Shown: positions 1-6,423 of the stretch, one piece after another
How the letters are laid out: each line of letters begins with the position of its first letter
Numbering within the stretch: the first letter of the stretch is position 1
Source of the DNA: Trebonia sp030042015
Lineage (GTDB): Bacteria > Actinomycetota > Actinomycetes > Streptosporangiales > Streptosporangiaceae
Length of the DNA: 26,613 bases
Direction of reading: 5' to 3'
NCBI RefSeq assembly: GCF_030042015.1
Contig: NZ_JASIAL010000550.1
Coordinates: 1-26,613 of the forward strand
Made by a program: the position numbers and the translations under genes
Notes under the pieces: model-generated
Seen by the model: only the letters and a program-made list of their open reading frames with translations
The model's database searches: none
What the model was told of the DNA's origin: nothing

Positions 1-138
1 GACGCGGATCTGGTGATCGACACGTCGGTCGTGTCGCGGGGGGACGCGCTCGCCGCCGTGCTCGCCCTGCTCACCCGGGGCAGGTGGCTGGTTCCCCCCG
101 GGGGGACGACCCCCCGGAACCCCCCGGCTGCGCCTTAA
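1..138 (+). CDS. C-terminal end of an unidentified protein (partial)
   Basis: Reading frame 1 is open from the window edge to a TAA at 136-138. It encodes a well-behaved tail beginning DADLVIDTSVVSRGDALAAV and then TRGRW. The phrase 'DLVIDTS' followed by an amphipathic helix resembles the C-terminal end of small P-loop kinases, but too little is visible to assign a family. The last 14 or so residues (PPGGTTPRNPPAAP) are encoded by a repeated G/C hairpin element that also supplies the stop codon, so the repeat has probably extended or replaced the natural C-terminus. The start lies outside the window. Confidence 0.55.
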   Translation, partial: DADLVIDTSVVSRGDALAAVLALLTRGRWLVPPGGTTPRNPPAAP

Positions 139-245
139 CGGCGCACCTGCTCCGGGGAGACTGCGGAACGGAACGGCTGCTTTTCCCGGGGGGACGACCC
201 CCCGGAACCCCCCGGCTGCGCCTTGACGGCGCACCTGCTCCGGGG
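97..245. repeat. Two 61-bp direct copies of a G/C hairpin repeat
   Basis: Copies lie at 97-157 and 185-245 with an 88-bp period. They are identical except for one base in the middle (CCTTAACGG versus CCTTGACGG). Each begins CCCGGGGGGACGACCCCCCG, a strong self-complementary stem (GGGGGG/CCCCCC around ACGA), and ends with CACCTGCTCCGGGG. Copy 1 lies inside the end of the upstream coding frame. The hairpins sit between that gene and the convergent DUF4229 gene, so they may act as a bidirectional terminator. They may also be a dispersed genomic repeat; other copies cannot be checked from this window. Confidence 0.8.
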
Positions 246-258
246 GGTGTGCGGCTCG

Positions 259-570
259 CTATCGCTGCTTGGTTCGCGGGGACTGGGCCGAGTCCTCGTT
301 CTCGTCCTCGGCCGCGTCTTCGGCGGCGGCGCCTTCCTCGATCCTGGCGCGGAATTCGGCGGCCTTGCGGCCGGCCTTGTTCAGCCGCCTGTTCAGCGCG
401 TCCGACATGGCCTGGCGCTGCCTGGACAGCAGCACGTAGCTGGCCAGCGCGCTGATGACGAACGCCAGCAGAACCAGCAGGAACCCCCGCGCGCCCGCCA
501 GGTAAAGCAGGAAGGCCGCGACGACGAGCATCAGAATGCGTGCGCACGTGTACGCAAGTCCGATTCGCAT
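259..570 (-). CDS. DUF4229 family small membrane protein
   Basis: This is a 103-aa protein with two hydrophobic segments (about residues 8-28 and 29-48) separated by a short turn. A basic stretch, LLSRQRQAMSDALNRRLNKA, follows, and the tail is acidic. The layout of two membrane helices followed by S-R-Q-R and a charged cytosolic tail matches the actinobacterial DUF4229 family, whose function is unknown. The ATG at 570 is preceded by GGGGA, 4 nt upstream. The gene lies downstream of the dehydratase gene on the same strand, 57 bp after its stop, and may be co-transcribed with it. Confidence 0.8.
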   Translation of the reverse strand: MRIGLAYTCARILMLVVAAFLLYLAGARGFLLVLLAFVISALASYVLLSRQRQAMSDALNRRLNKAGRKAAEFRARIEEGAAAEDAAEDENEDSAQSPRTKQR

Positions 571-575
571 CTGTT

Positions 576-625
576 CCCCAGTTGGCAGAAACCAGCCGGT
601 CCCCTGTTGGCAGGAACCAGCCGCG
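576..625. repeat. 25-bp tandem repeat, two copies, in the DUF4229 leader
   Basis: Copies at 576-600 and 601-625 share CCCC(A/T)GTTGGCAG(A/G)AACCAGCCG and differ at only a few positions. They fill nearly the whole gap between the dehydratase stop (628) and the DUF4229 start (570). Each unit contains TGGC...CCA complementarity. A duplicated regulator or ribosome-leader element is possible, but no known site is recognised. Confidence 0.7.
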
Positions 626-627
626 CA

Positions 628-1629
628 CTACCCAGTGTAGGACTCGGTGTCTGATGCCAGGATACGGGACAGCAGCGCCGGGTCGATGTTCCCGCCCGAC
701 AGGACCGCGACCAGCGGGCCGTCGCCGGCCCCGAGCTCGCGCGCGCCGCGGAACAGGCTCGCCGCGACCGCGGCCGCGCCGCCCGGCTCGGCCACGAGGC
801 GGGCCCGCAGCGCCAGCAGCCTGACGGCGGCGACCATCTCCTGCTCGGTCACCGTGACGAAGTCGCTCACCAGCGCGCGGATGTGCCGGAACGTCAGCTC
901 GCCGAGCTGCTCCACGCGCAGCGCGTCCGCCGCGGTGCGGGCGACCTCGCTGGCCGGCCACGCCACGCGGGTGCCGGTGCGGAACGACTCCAGGGCGTCG
1001 GCGGCGAGTTCGGGCTCGACACCGATGATCCTGGTTTGCGGCCTGAGCGCCTTGATCGCCACGGCGATGCCCGAGATCAGCCCGCCGCCGCTGACCGGGA
1101 CGAGGACGGCCGCCGGACCCGGGGGCGCGCAGTCTGCGGCGATCTCCAGGCCGATCGTGCCCTGCCCGGCGATCACCCGCCGGTCGTCGAACGGCGGGAT
1201 CTCGGTGTAGCCGCGGCCGTGCGCGATGCGGGCGGCCGCTTCGACCCGGGCGGCGAGCGCGGGCCTGACCCTGATGAGTTCCGCGCCCGCCGCCTGTATC
1301 GCGTCGGTCTTGATCGCCGGGGCGTTGTCCGGTACGACGATCGCGGCCCTGACGCCGAGCAGGGCCGCGGCGTAGGCGACCGCGAACCCGTGGTTGCCGC
1401 TGGAGTGGGCGACGACGCCGCGGCCTTTCGCGTCGTCGGGCAGCATGCTGATCGCGTTGTACGCGCCGCGCAGCTTGAACGCGCCGGTCGGCTGCAGTGA
1501 CTCGGGCTTGACCAGCACGCTGGCCGGCCCGGCGGCAGGCAACGGGACCAGCGGGGTGCGGACGATGACGCCGCCGATCCTGCGCGCGGCCGCCCGCACC
1601 TCCGCGAGCGTAACCAGTTCGGCCCCCAC
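628..1629 (-). CDS. Threonine/serine dehydratase-like PLP enzyme (fold type II)
   Basis: This is a 333-aa protein of the tryptophan-synthase-beta fold. The PLP lysine motif PTGAFKLRGA is at residues 48-57 (Lys52). The substrate loop SSGNHG is at 76-81, and a glycine-rich phosphate-binding SGGGLISG lies in the second half. It lacks the C-terminal ACT domains of biosynthetic IlvA, so it looks like the short catabolic, serine-racemase or hydroxy-amino-acid dehydratase type. It would eliminate water from a beta-hydroxy amino acid to give a 2-oxo acid and ammonia. The start is a GTG 8 nt after the dioxygenase stop with no strong Shine-Dalgarno sequence, suggesting translational coupling. The substrate cannot be read from the sequence. 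Confidence 0.85.
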   Translation of the reverse strand: MGAELVTLAEVRAAARRIGGVIVRTPLVPLPAAGPASVLVKPESLQPTGAFKLRGAYNAISMLPDDAKGRGVVAHSSGNHGFAVAYAAALLGVRAAIVVPDNAPAIKTDAIQAAGAELIRVRPALAARVEAAARIAHGRGYTEIPPFDDRRVIAGQGTIGLEIAADCAPPGPAAVLVPVSGGGLISGIAVAIKALRPQTRIIGVEPELAADALESFRTGTRVAWPASEVARTAADALRVEQLGELTFRHIRALVSDFVTVTEQEMVAAVRLLALRARLVAEPGGAAAVAASLFRGARELGAGDGPLVAVLSGGNIDPALLSRILASDTESYTG

Positions 1630-1637
1630 GTCGCTGG

Positions 1638-2573
1638 TCAGCTCGGCTCGGCGGCTCGCTCCGCGTCGGCCGTGCTGAACACCAGGTGCGCGCCGGAGGG
1701 CGGCGGGCCGAAGATGGATTGCACGGTGTCCTCGTCGAAGCTGCTCTCATCCCTGACGCTGACGAAGTCGCGGATGGCGGTCCCGGTGCACCGGGCGTCC
1801 ACCAGCGGCGCACCGTGCCGGGCCAGCACATCCCTGGTGTCGACCGTGCGGAAATCGACGCTGTACCTGGCCAGGCCCGAGGTGTTCGGGATCGAGGTGT
1901 GCAGCTGCGCGCCGGAAAACAGCAGCACCTCGCCGGGGGCGGGAAGCACGATCACGTCGACGCCCGCGGAGTGGCCAATCGCGCCGGGGCGTGACTGGCT
2001 CTCCTTGCTCACCGACTTAGCGGTGTCGAACCGGCGGGCATTGTTCTCGTAGTAGTCAAAGTCACCGGAGGTGTTCGGCACCTCCCGCGAGAAGCTCGCC
2101 AGGTCAAAGCTCATCGCGTTGGTCTCCCTGGCAGGGAAGACCGGAAGCCACCAGTTGATCTGCTGGGCTGGCGCGCTGTACCAGACATCGCGGTGCCAGG
2201 GAAACGCGAACGCGACACCCGTGGTCAGGTGGCCCTGCGGGAAGGAGGTCCGCGGCTTGGGCACGTCGTAGTGGGTGTACTCGGGGTCGAACCCGGCCTC
2301 GGCGATGATCTCCCTGACCAGGTTCCTGGACTGTTCGGCGTGGATCCAGCGAGGCTTCCACGCTCCCAGGATCTTCGCCATCTCGGCTGGTTCGATGTGC
2401 TCGTGCACGTGTTCCGGGTCATAGGGTGCGAACAGCTCGGTGAGCTCGGCCCGCATGTAGCCGACGAACTCCGCCAGCTTTCGCAGCCTCGTCAAGACGA
2501 CTAGGTCCCCCGAGTAAAGCCGCTGCCTCAGTTCCGCCGCCGGCAGTGCCGGGTCAGTCAGGATGGACGGCAT
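1638..2573 (-). CDS. PhyH-like Fe(II)/2-oxoglutarate dioxygenase
   Basis: This is a 311-aa protein with the double-stranded beta-helix iron site. The segment FPWHRDVW gives His127-x-Asp129, the distal ligand is His225 (QLHTSIPN), and Arg236 eleven residues later is placed to bind 2-oxoglutarate. The family (phytanoyl-CoA dioxygenase-like) hydroxylates small molecules, with oxidative decarboxylation of 2-oxoglutarate. The ATG at 2573 is chosen over an in-frame start 11 codons upstream because GAGGGGG lies 6 nt before it. The gene heads a two-gene operon with the PLP dehydratase and is divergent from bldC. The substrate is unknown; a free amino acid is an inference from the neighbour. Confidence 0.85.
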   Translation of the reverse strand: MPSILTDPALPAAELRQRLYSGDLVVLTRLRKLAEFVGYMRAELTELFAPYDPEHVHEHIEPAEMAKILGAWKPRWIHAEQSRNLVREIIAEAGFDPEYTHYDVPKPRTSFPQGHLTTGVAFAFPWHRDVWYSAPAQQINWWLPVFPARETNAMSFDLASFSREVPNTSGDFDYYENNARRFDTAKSVSKESQSRPGAIGHSAGVDVIVLPAPGEVLLFSGAQLHTSIPNTSGLARYSVDFRTVDTRDVLARHGAPLVDARCTGTAIRDFVSVRDESSFDEDTVQSIFGPPPSGAHLVFSTADAERAAEPS

Positions 2574-2805
2574 CGAATCCCCCTCACAGTGGGCTGGGAA
2601 TGTCAAGCTCCAGCTGAGCCTAGTGGGCGCGCGACTCGGTGAGTGTGACGTCGGCCACCGCGCGACCCCACATCGCGCAAACCTACTGACGAGTTACCCT
2701 GAGCCACCGCCGATTCGCTGGCCTAATTTCCCGAAATCTAGGCAGAAAGTACCCGTTTGTCGCCAAACTAGGGGCATACTCCGACCGAGTTCGAGGAGAT
2801 GGGAC

Positions 2806-3015
2806 GTGGACGGCAACAATGAGCGGCTGCTCACCCCCGGGGAAGTAGCCGCCCTGTTCCGGGTGGATCCGAAGACCGTCACACGGTGGGCGGCGTCAGG
2901 ACGGATCACCAGCATCCGCACGCCCGGCGGGCACCGACGGTTCCGCGAATCCGAGGTGCGCGCCCTGCTGCGCGGCGACAGCGAGGCTTCACCCGAGGGT
3001 CACCCGGTGGCCTGA
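2806..3015 (+). CDS. bldC: BldC-type MerR-like DNA-binding protein
   Basis: This 69-aa protein is almost entirely a winged HTH: LLTPGEVAALFRVDPKTVTR, then WAASGRITSIRTPGGHRRFR and a short ESEVRALL helix. This matches the size and core motifs of BldC, a developmental regulator of Streptomyces and relatives that binds DNA cooperatively on direct repeats. The start is GTG at 2806, with GAGGAG 7 nt upstream. The ATG overlapping that region (2799) is in another frame and stops quickly. The C-terminal tail (GDSEASPEGHPVA) differs from the canonical tail, as is usual. A perfect hairpin terminator follows. It is divergent from the dioxygenase operon. Confidence 0.92.
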   Translation: MDGNNERLLTPGEVAALFRVDPKTVTRWAASGRITSIRTPGGHRRFRESEVRALLRGDSEASPEGHPVA

Positions 3016-3031
3016 CGCCGCGGGCTCTTCT

Positions 3032-3064
3032 CAGGCGCGCCGCCATCGCCCGGCGGCGCGCCTG
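3032..3064 (+). terminator. Hairpin terminator after bldC
   Basis: A perfect 13-bp inverted repeat has arms CAGGCGCGCCGCC (3032-3044) and GGCGGCGCGCCTG (3052-3064) and a 7-nt loop. It lies 16 nt after the bldC stop. No U-tract follows, as is common for high-GC actinomycete terminators. Confidence 0.85.
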
Positions 3065-3081
3065 TTCCGGTCGGCCGACCG

Positions 3082-3105
3082 CCTAGCCCTAGCCCTAGCC
3101 CTAGC
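3082..3105. repeat. Four tandem CCTAGC hexamers
   Basis: Four perfect copies of CCTAGC run from 3082 to 3105. The TAG stop codon of the minus-strand 95-aa gene falls inside the array (3101-3103), and each unit offers another TAG in the same frame. The array lies between the bldC hairpin and the end of the convergent gene. Confidence 0.9.
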
Positions 3106-3388
3106 CGGGGTCGCCGGCGTCGGTACCCGGCTCTAGGCCCGGCCAGTGCTGGTCGCCAACGAGCCTCGCGAACTCCAGGAACTCCCGCTGCAGCGCGGCG
3201 TCGCCCGCGCGCCATTCCAGGCGGCGCTGCTCCGCCTCATCGGGGGTGAGGGCCTGCTCGGCCAGCCGGGCATAGTCGGCGTCCTGCGGTCCGATCTCGA
3301 CGTATACGTCGCCGATGACGCGGCCATCGTTCCCGATGGCCGTCTGCGGAACCTGCAGGTTCCCGTTCGGTAGCCGAATGACAAACAT
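3101..3388 (-). CDS. 95-aa acidic protein, partner of the upstream metalloprotease
   Basis: This short protein has no recognised domain. Its N-terminal half is predicted beta-rich (FVIRLPNGNLQVPQTAIG, then VIGDVYVEIGP). A helical acidic second half follows (YARLAEQALTPDEAEQRRLE, then QREFLEFARLV). It starts 11 bp after the stop of the protease gene on the same strand, with only a weak GGTGAT ribosome site, so it is almost certainly co-transcribed and may be coupled. A small acidic protein directly after a toxin-like protease suggests an immunity or inhibitor role. That is inference from position only. Confidence 0.65.
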   Translation of the reverse strand: MFVIRLPNGNLQVPQTAIGNDGRVIGDVYVEIGPQDADYARLAEQALTPDEAEQRRLEWRAGDAALQREFLEFARLVGDQHWPGLEPGTDAGDPG

Positions 3389-3399
3389 CCGCGATCACC

Positions 3400-4692
3400 C
3401 TAGATGCCATAACGCCTGTTGAAGTACAGCATCACCGCAAGCGCCATTCGCGTGTTGCCGCTCAGCATGTCGACCAGTGCCGGCCGTTGCGCCGAGGCGA
3501 TCGCGGCGAACGAGTCGGCGAAAAACTCCTTGCGGCCAAGGCCGCCGCGCTGGCGGTGAAAGTCGCTTGCCAGATACGGCTGGCACCGATCATAGATCAT
3601 CCTGAATTCGGCCGAATCCGATTGCCACTTTCCCTGCGGGCTGTCGATGTCATCGAGCGCGTGCCCGACCTCGTGGCACATCACGTCGGGCGTCGGGGAG
3701 GGGCGCGATCCGACGACAATCTTGCGCTCACCGTACGCGCCCGCGCAGGCGTCCCAGGTTGCCCGGCCGGAGGGCAGCGGAACGCCGCGCAGCGCGGACA
3801 TGTCGTCGAGCTCGGGAACCCCGCCGGCGCCCACGTAGATGCCGTCGAGCGCCGCCGCCAGCTTCTCCTGGAGCTGTCGCGGCAGCTCCGCCAGCCGCTC
3901 GATGGCGTCGATCACCTGGGGCGGCGGGATCGTGCCGGCGTCCCACTGCCGCCACAGGATCGCCTCGAGCGCCCCGCAGTTCGCGCGGCCGTCTCCGGCC
4001 GGCGGGTGCCCCTGCGGATGCGGGGACGCGAACGGCAGCCCCGAGTCGCGCGCGGCGCGCAGCTCGCCCGCGCTGGCCCGCCAGGCCGCGCCGAAGGCCG
4101 CAGGGGATGGGTCCTGCCAGGCTGTCGCCGGTTCCCCCACCACCTGGTACCAGGGCTGGCGAGGCAGCGCGGTGCCTGCTGGCCGCGCGTCGGCCGCCTG
4201 CGGCGCTTCCTGCCCGACCGCGACCGAATCCACGGGCGCCGCGCCGAACGGCGCCTCCCTGATCCTCGCCCGTCCGGCGCCGCCCCCGGCTCCGGTCCCG
4301 GCTCCGGTCCCGGTGCCGGCCCCGGCAACGCCCGCCCGCGGGGTGTAGTTCCTCGGCTCGGGCGGCCTGGACCCGCCGTTAACCCACGGCGTGCCCGCCG
4401 GCGGGCGCGCGGGCCCCGTTACGACTGGGCGCCACGCGGGACCCGCCCCAGCCGGGGGCCACGCGGACCCAGGCGGCCAGGGCGCCTGGGGCGGCCAGGG
4501 CGGCTGCGGGGGCTGCGGGGGCTGGTTCGGCTCGGGGGGCTTGGCGGGCTGGTGCGGAAATGCGCCGTTCTTGCGGTGCCTGCCGGCATCCTCGCGGGCA
4601 CGGGAATCCGGTGTCCGGCTGTGTCCCCCGGCCCGCGCGCCGGCACGCCAGCCGACGAGCCTACGGAGCCGGTCGGATAGGCGCAGCCGCAT
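3400..4692 (-). CDS. Proline-rich protein with lethal-factor-like zinc metalloprotease domain
   Basis: The protein is 430 aa. It begins with a basic stretch (MRLRLSDRLRRLVGWRAGAR), followed by about 100 residues rich in Pro, Trp and Gly (PPQPPWPPQAPWPP type) and a Gly-Ala-Thr linker. The C-terminal 200 residues form a globular domain with HEVGH at 340-344 and a downstream Glu389 in KEFFADSFAAI. The first-His-to-Glu spacing is 49, the same as in anthrax lethal factor (His686, His690, Glu735), so I assign a gluzincin of that type. The ATG at 4692 has AAGGAG 8 nt upstream and is preferred to one ten codons earlier. There is no signal peptide, so any export would need another route. Targets are unknown. 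Confidence 0.75.
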   Translation of the reverse strand: MRLRLSDRLRRLVGWRAGARAGGHSRTPDSRAREDAGRHRKNGAFPHQPAKPPEPNQPPQPPQPPWPPQAPWPPGSAWPPAGAGPAWRPVVTGPARPPAGTPWVNGGSRPPEPRNYTPRAGVAGAGTGTGAGTGAGGGAGRARIREAPFGAAPVDSVAVGQEAPQAADARPAGTALPRQPWYQVVGEPATAWQDPSPAAFGAAWRASAGELRAARDSGLPFASPHPQGHPPAGDGRANCGALEAILWRQWDAGTIPPPQVIDAIERLAELPRQLQEKLAAALDGIYVGAGGVPELDDMSALRGVPLPSGRATWDACAGAYGERKIVVGSRPSPTPDVMCHEVGHALDDIDSPQGKWQSDSAEFRMIYDRCQPYLASDFHRQRGGLGRKEFFADSFAAIASAQRPALVDMLSGNTRMALAVMLYFNRRYGI

Positions 4693-4751
4693 TATGGGTA
4701 CTCCTTCGCATTTCGCGAGCAAAGCCCAGAGTATTCCGAAATGACCAGGAC

Positions 4752-4766
4752 GTCACCCCAGGTGAC
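4752..4766. promoter_or_regulatory. 15-bp palindrome in the divergent promoter region
   Basis: GTCACC-CCA-GGTGAC is a perfect inverted repeat. It lies between the divergent protease gene (start 4692) and the PLDc_N gene (start 4846), 60 and 80 bp from each. It is well placed to be an operator, but the regulator is unknown. Confidence 0.5.
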
Positions 4767-4845
4767 AGAGTGTGACTAGACGTACTGGTGGTAAAGGATG
4801 ACCATTCCGGATACGAGGTACCATGCCGGGGGCTAGGCTTTCGCC

Positions 4846-5283
4846 ATGCTGCTGTCAGGGGTCCTGTTGATCTTGTTCCTGGATGGCTGCTGGCTTTACT
4901 GCCTCGTCGACGCGGCGCTGACGCCCGCCGCCGAGTACCGGGGCTTGCGGAAAGCCGCATGGATCGGCATCATCGCCGCGACGTTCATCGGGGGCGCGAT
5001 CGCCTGGCTTGTCAGCCGTCACCGGTCGCGGCGGACCAGGGCGTGGGCGACCGGCCGCCCCGGCCGCCCCGGCCGCGTGACGCTCGCCACCTCCGGGGAC
5101 GCCGGCTTCGCCTGGTACCCGGGAGCCGCGGCCGACGAGGCGATCGCCCGCCACCCGGCCAGCCGTGGACGGCACGTTTTCTTGCACGGCTGGACCGCGG
5201 CACGCGGACCGGACGACGACCCCGAGTTCCTGCGCCTGCTCGAGCGCCAGATCCGCGGCACTTCCGCCGACGCGGGCGAATAA
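4846..5283 (+). CDS. PLDc_N domain small membrane protein
   Basis: This 145-aa protein has two N-terminal membrane segments (about residues 3-21 and 38-58). Between them lies the linker CLVDAALTPAAEYRGLRKAA, and after them GGAIAWLVSRHRSRR. That is the pattern of the phospholipase-D/cardiolipin-synthase N-terminal (PLDc_N) module, found alone in many actinobacterial membrane proteins. The remaining 80 residues are a polar cytosolic tail with no catalytic HKD motif, so it is not a phospholipase. There is no good ribosome site. TAGGCT at 4834-4839 ends 6 nt before the ATG, which could indicate a leaderless transcript, but no matching -35 is seen. Confidence 0.75.
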   Translation: MLLSGVLLILFLDGCWLYCLVDAALTPAAEYRGLRKAAWIGIIAATFIGGAIAWLVSRHRSRRTRAWATGRPGRPGRVTLATSGDAGFAWYPGAAADEAIARHPASRGRHVFLHGWTAARGPDDDPEFLRLLERQIRGTSADAGE

Positions 5284-5476
5284 CCAGGTCGCCCACGCGC
5301 TCACAGGAGATACCAGGCACCTCGCGGCATGGCATAGGGCACGCGGTCCGTACGTTGTACGATTCACGGCGCGACCGCGGTTGACCCGGAGTCCCGGCGG
5401 TGCCCCAGGGGTGCGCGAGGACGGGCCGGCGCCAGGCAGGTCGCTCCCCGGCGCAAGAAGGAAGTCAGACTCGATC
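5284..5476. other. Short gap without a supported gene
   Basis: The stretch between the PLDc_N stop and the small cysteine-rich frame has open frames on both strands. None has a good start or a recognisable product. Frames covering it are continuations of shadow frames. Confidence 0.4.
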
Positions 5477-5569
5477 ATGCACAACCTGATCCCGTGCGAG
5501 GTGTGCGGCATATGGCACTGCGGAACATGCGGCTGTCCAGGGAACCCGCATCCGGTCGCAGGGACCTGA
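5477..5569 (+). CDS. Possible 30-aa cysteine-rich microprotein
   Basis: ATG at 5477 to TGA at 5567-5569 encodes a 30-residue peptide with Cys7, Cys10, Cys15, Cys18 and Cys20 plus His2, His14 and His25. This CxxC...CxxCxC pattern is typical of a metal-binding knuckle. A purine-rich AAGGAAG lies about 12 nt upstream, which is further than ideal. The cysteine density is unlikely by chance, but the frame is short and no family is recognised, so expression is uncertain. Confidence 0.35.
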   Translation: MHNLIPCEVCGIWHCGTCGCPGNPHPVAGT

Positions 5570-6023
5570 CTCAACCGCATCCGCTTTCCGGCCGTGCCCT
5601 TGGTGCCGGTGTGGCGGGGGCGTGGCAGGCTGGCTTGGCGCCCGGACGGCTGCCCGCTGGCGGTCCCAGATAGCGGAACGGTTTTCCCCACATAGGATAC
5701 AAACCGCGCGATTGTTGTCCGTTTTATCACAGTTTATGGAAGCGGGATGGTCCTGGTGGCCAAATCCCCGGCTCTGGCGCGGATAACGGGATCACGCCCG
5801 TACCGGATGCCCCGTCAGCACATGCCGTTCCCGGTCTGCGGTGATCCTCGCGGTATGTTCGGGGTTTGTGCTGGTATAACGACGCGAACCCGGAACGTAT
5901 CGCGGCGGCGGCCGGCCGGGATCGCCGGCCCGGGTGCCGCCGGGCATGGCACTGCGCCGGGGCGTGACGGGGCGGCCCCGGCCGCGGCCGGCGCGCCACA
6001 TGAACCAGAATTAACCACCAGGA
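5570..6023. other. 454-bp intergenic region with a hairpin after ligA
   Basis: No convincing gene is seen on either strand. Around 5690-5740 the base composition drops (GATTGTTGTCC, TTTTATCACAG), as in a promoter or spacer. GGCCGGC (5910-5916) and GCCGGCC (5924-5930) form a hairpin with a 7-nt loop, located about 95 nt after the ligA stop on the minus strand; it may end the catabolic operon transcript. Confidence 0.4.
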
Positions 6024-6386
6024 TCAGGTGCTGATGTCGGGGTACGGCATCGAGAAGTGCGACAGCCGCCGGGCGTACTCGAGCTGGAAGCCGAGCGGCT
6101 CGGCGTAGTCGCGCTCGAACATGGCGATGAACAAGGTCAGCGTGAGGAACGGGTGGGCGCCGAGCTCGAACAGCCTCGGGTAGTCGTGCGTGCCCAGCGC
6201 CTCGCGCTCGGCGTCGTCGAACCTCAGCCAGGTCGAGTTCTCGCCGCTGTGCACGTTCAGGATCGCGTTCGCGCGCTCGGCCTCCCACGATTCCACGGTG
6301 CCGCGCGGATCCTCCCGGTACCGCTCGACCAGCTCGGGGTCGCGGTCGACCGTGTAGAGGAACTTGTCCAGCAGGTACTTGCTCAT
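6024..6386 (-). CDS. ligA: LigA-like small subunit of a class III extradiol dioxygenase
   Basis: This 120-aa all-helical protein begins MSKYLLDKFLYTVDRDPELV and ERYREDP, the hallmark of the protocatechuate 4,5-dioxygenase alpha subunit. The alpha subunit lids the active site of the beta (LigB) subunit and helps bind the carboxylate of the substrate. The ATG at 6386 has GGAGG 9 nt upstream and follows the ligB stop by 37 nt, so the two genes are co-transcribed. Here the order is ligB-ligA, the reverse of the classical ligAB. Substrates could be protocatechuate, gallate or a related catechol acid. Confidence 0.88.
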   Translation of the reverse strand: MSKYLLDKFLYTVDRDPELVERYREDPRGTVESWEAERANAILNVHSGENSTWLRFDDAEREALGTHDYPRLFELGAHPFLTLTLFIAMFERDYAEPLGFQLEYARRLSHFSMPYPDIST

Positions 6387-6423
6387 TCCGCCCCGCCTCC
6401 CCGCTCGCGTGCGCTGGCGCTCA

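Noticed and set aside
71..1831. A 586-codon open frame on the minus strand
   Set aside because: It is Arg/Gly/Pro-rich with no domain and lies over the dehydratase gene in another frame; a high-GC shadow.
3082..3105. CCTAGC repeats as a telomere-like sequence
   Set aside because: Only four copies, internal to a gene-dense region; actinomycete linear ends use palindromes, not such arrays.
3487..4680. A 397-codon plus-strand frame
   Set aside because: It is antisense to the metalloprotease gene; it is Arg/Gly-rich without motifs.
5727..6034. Open frames on both strands in the gap before ligA
   Set aside because: No ribosome site, mixed third-position bases and no recognisable product.
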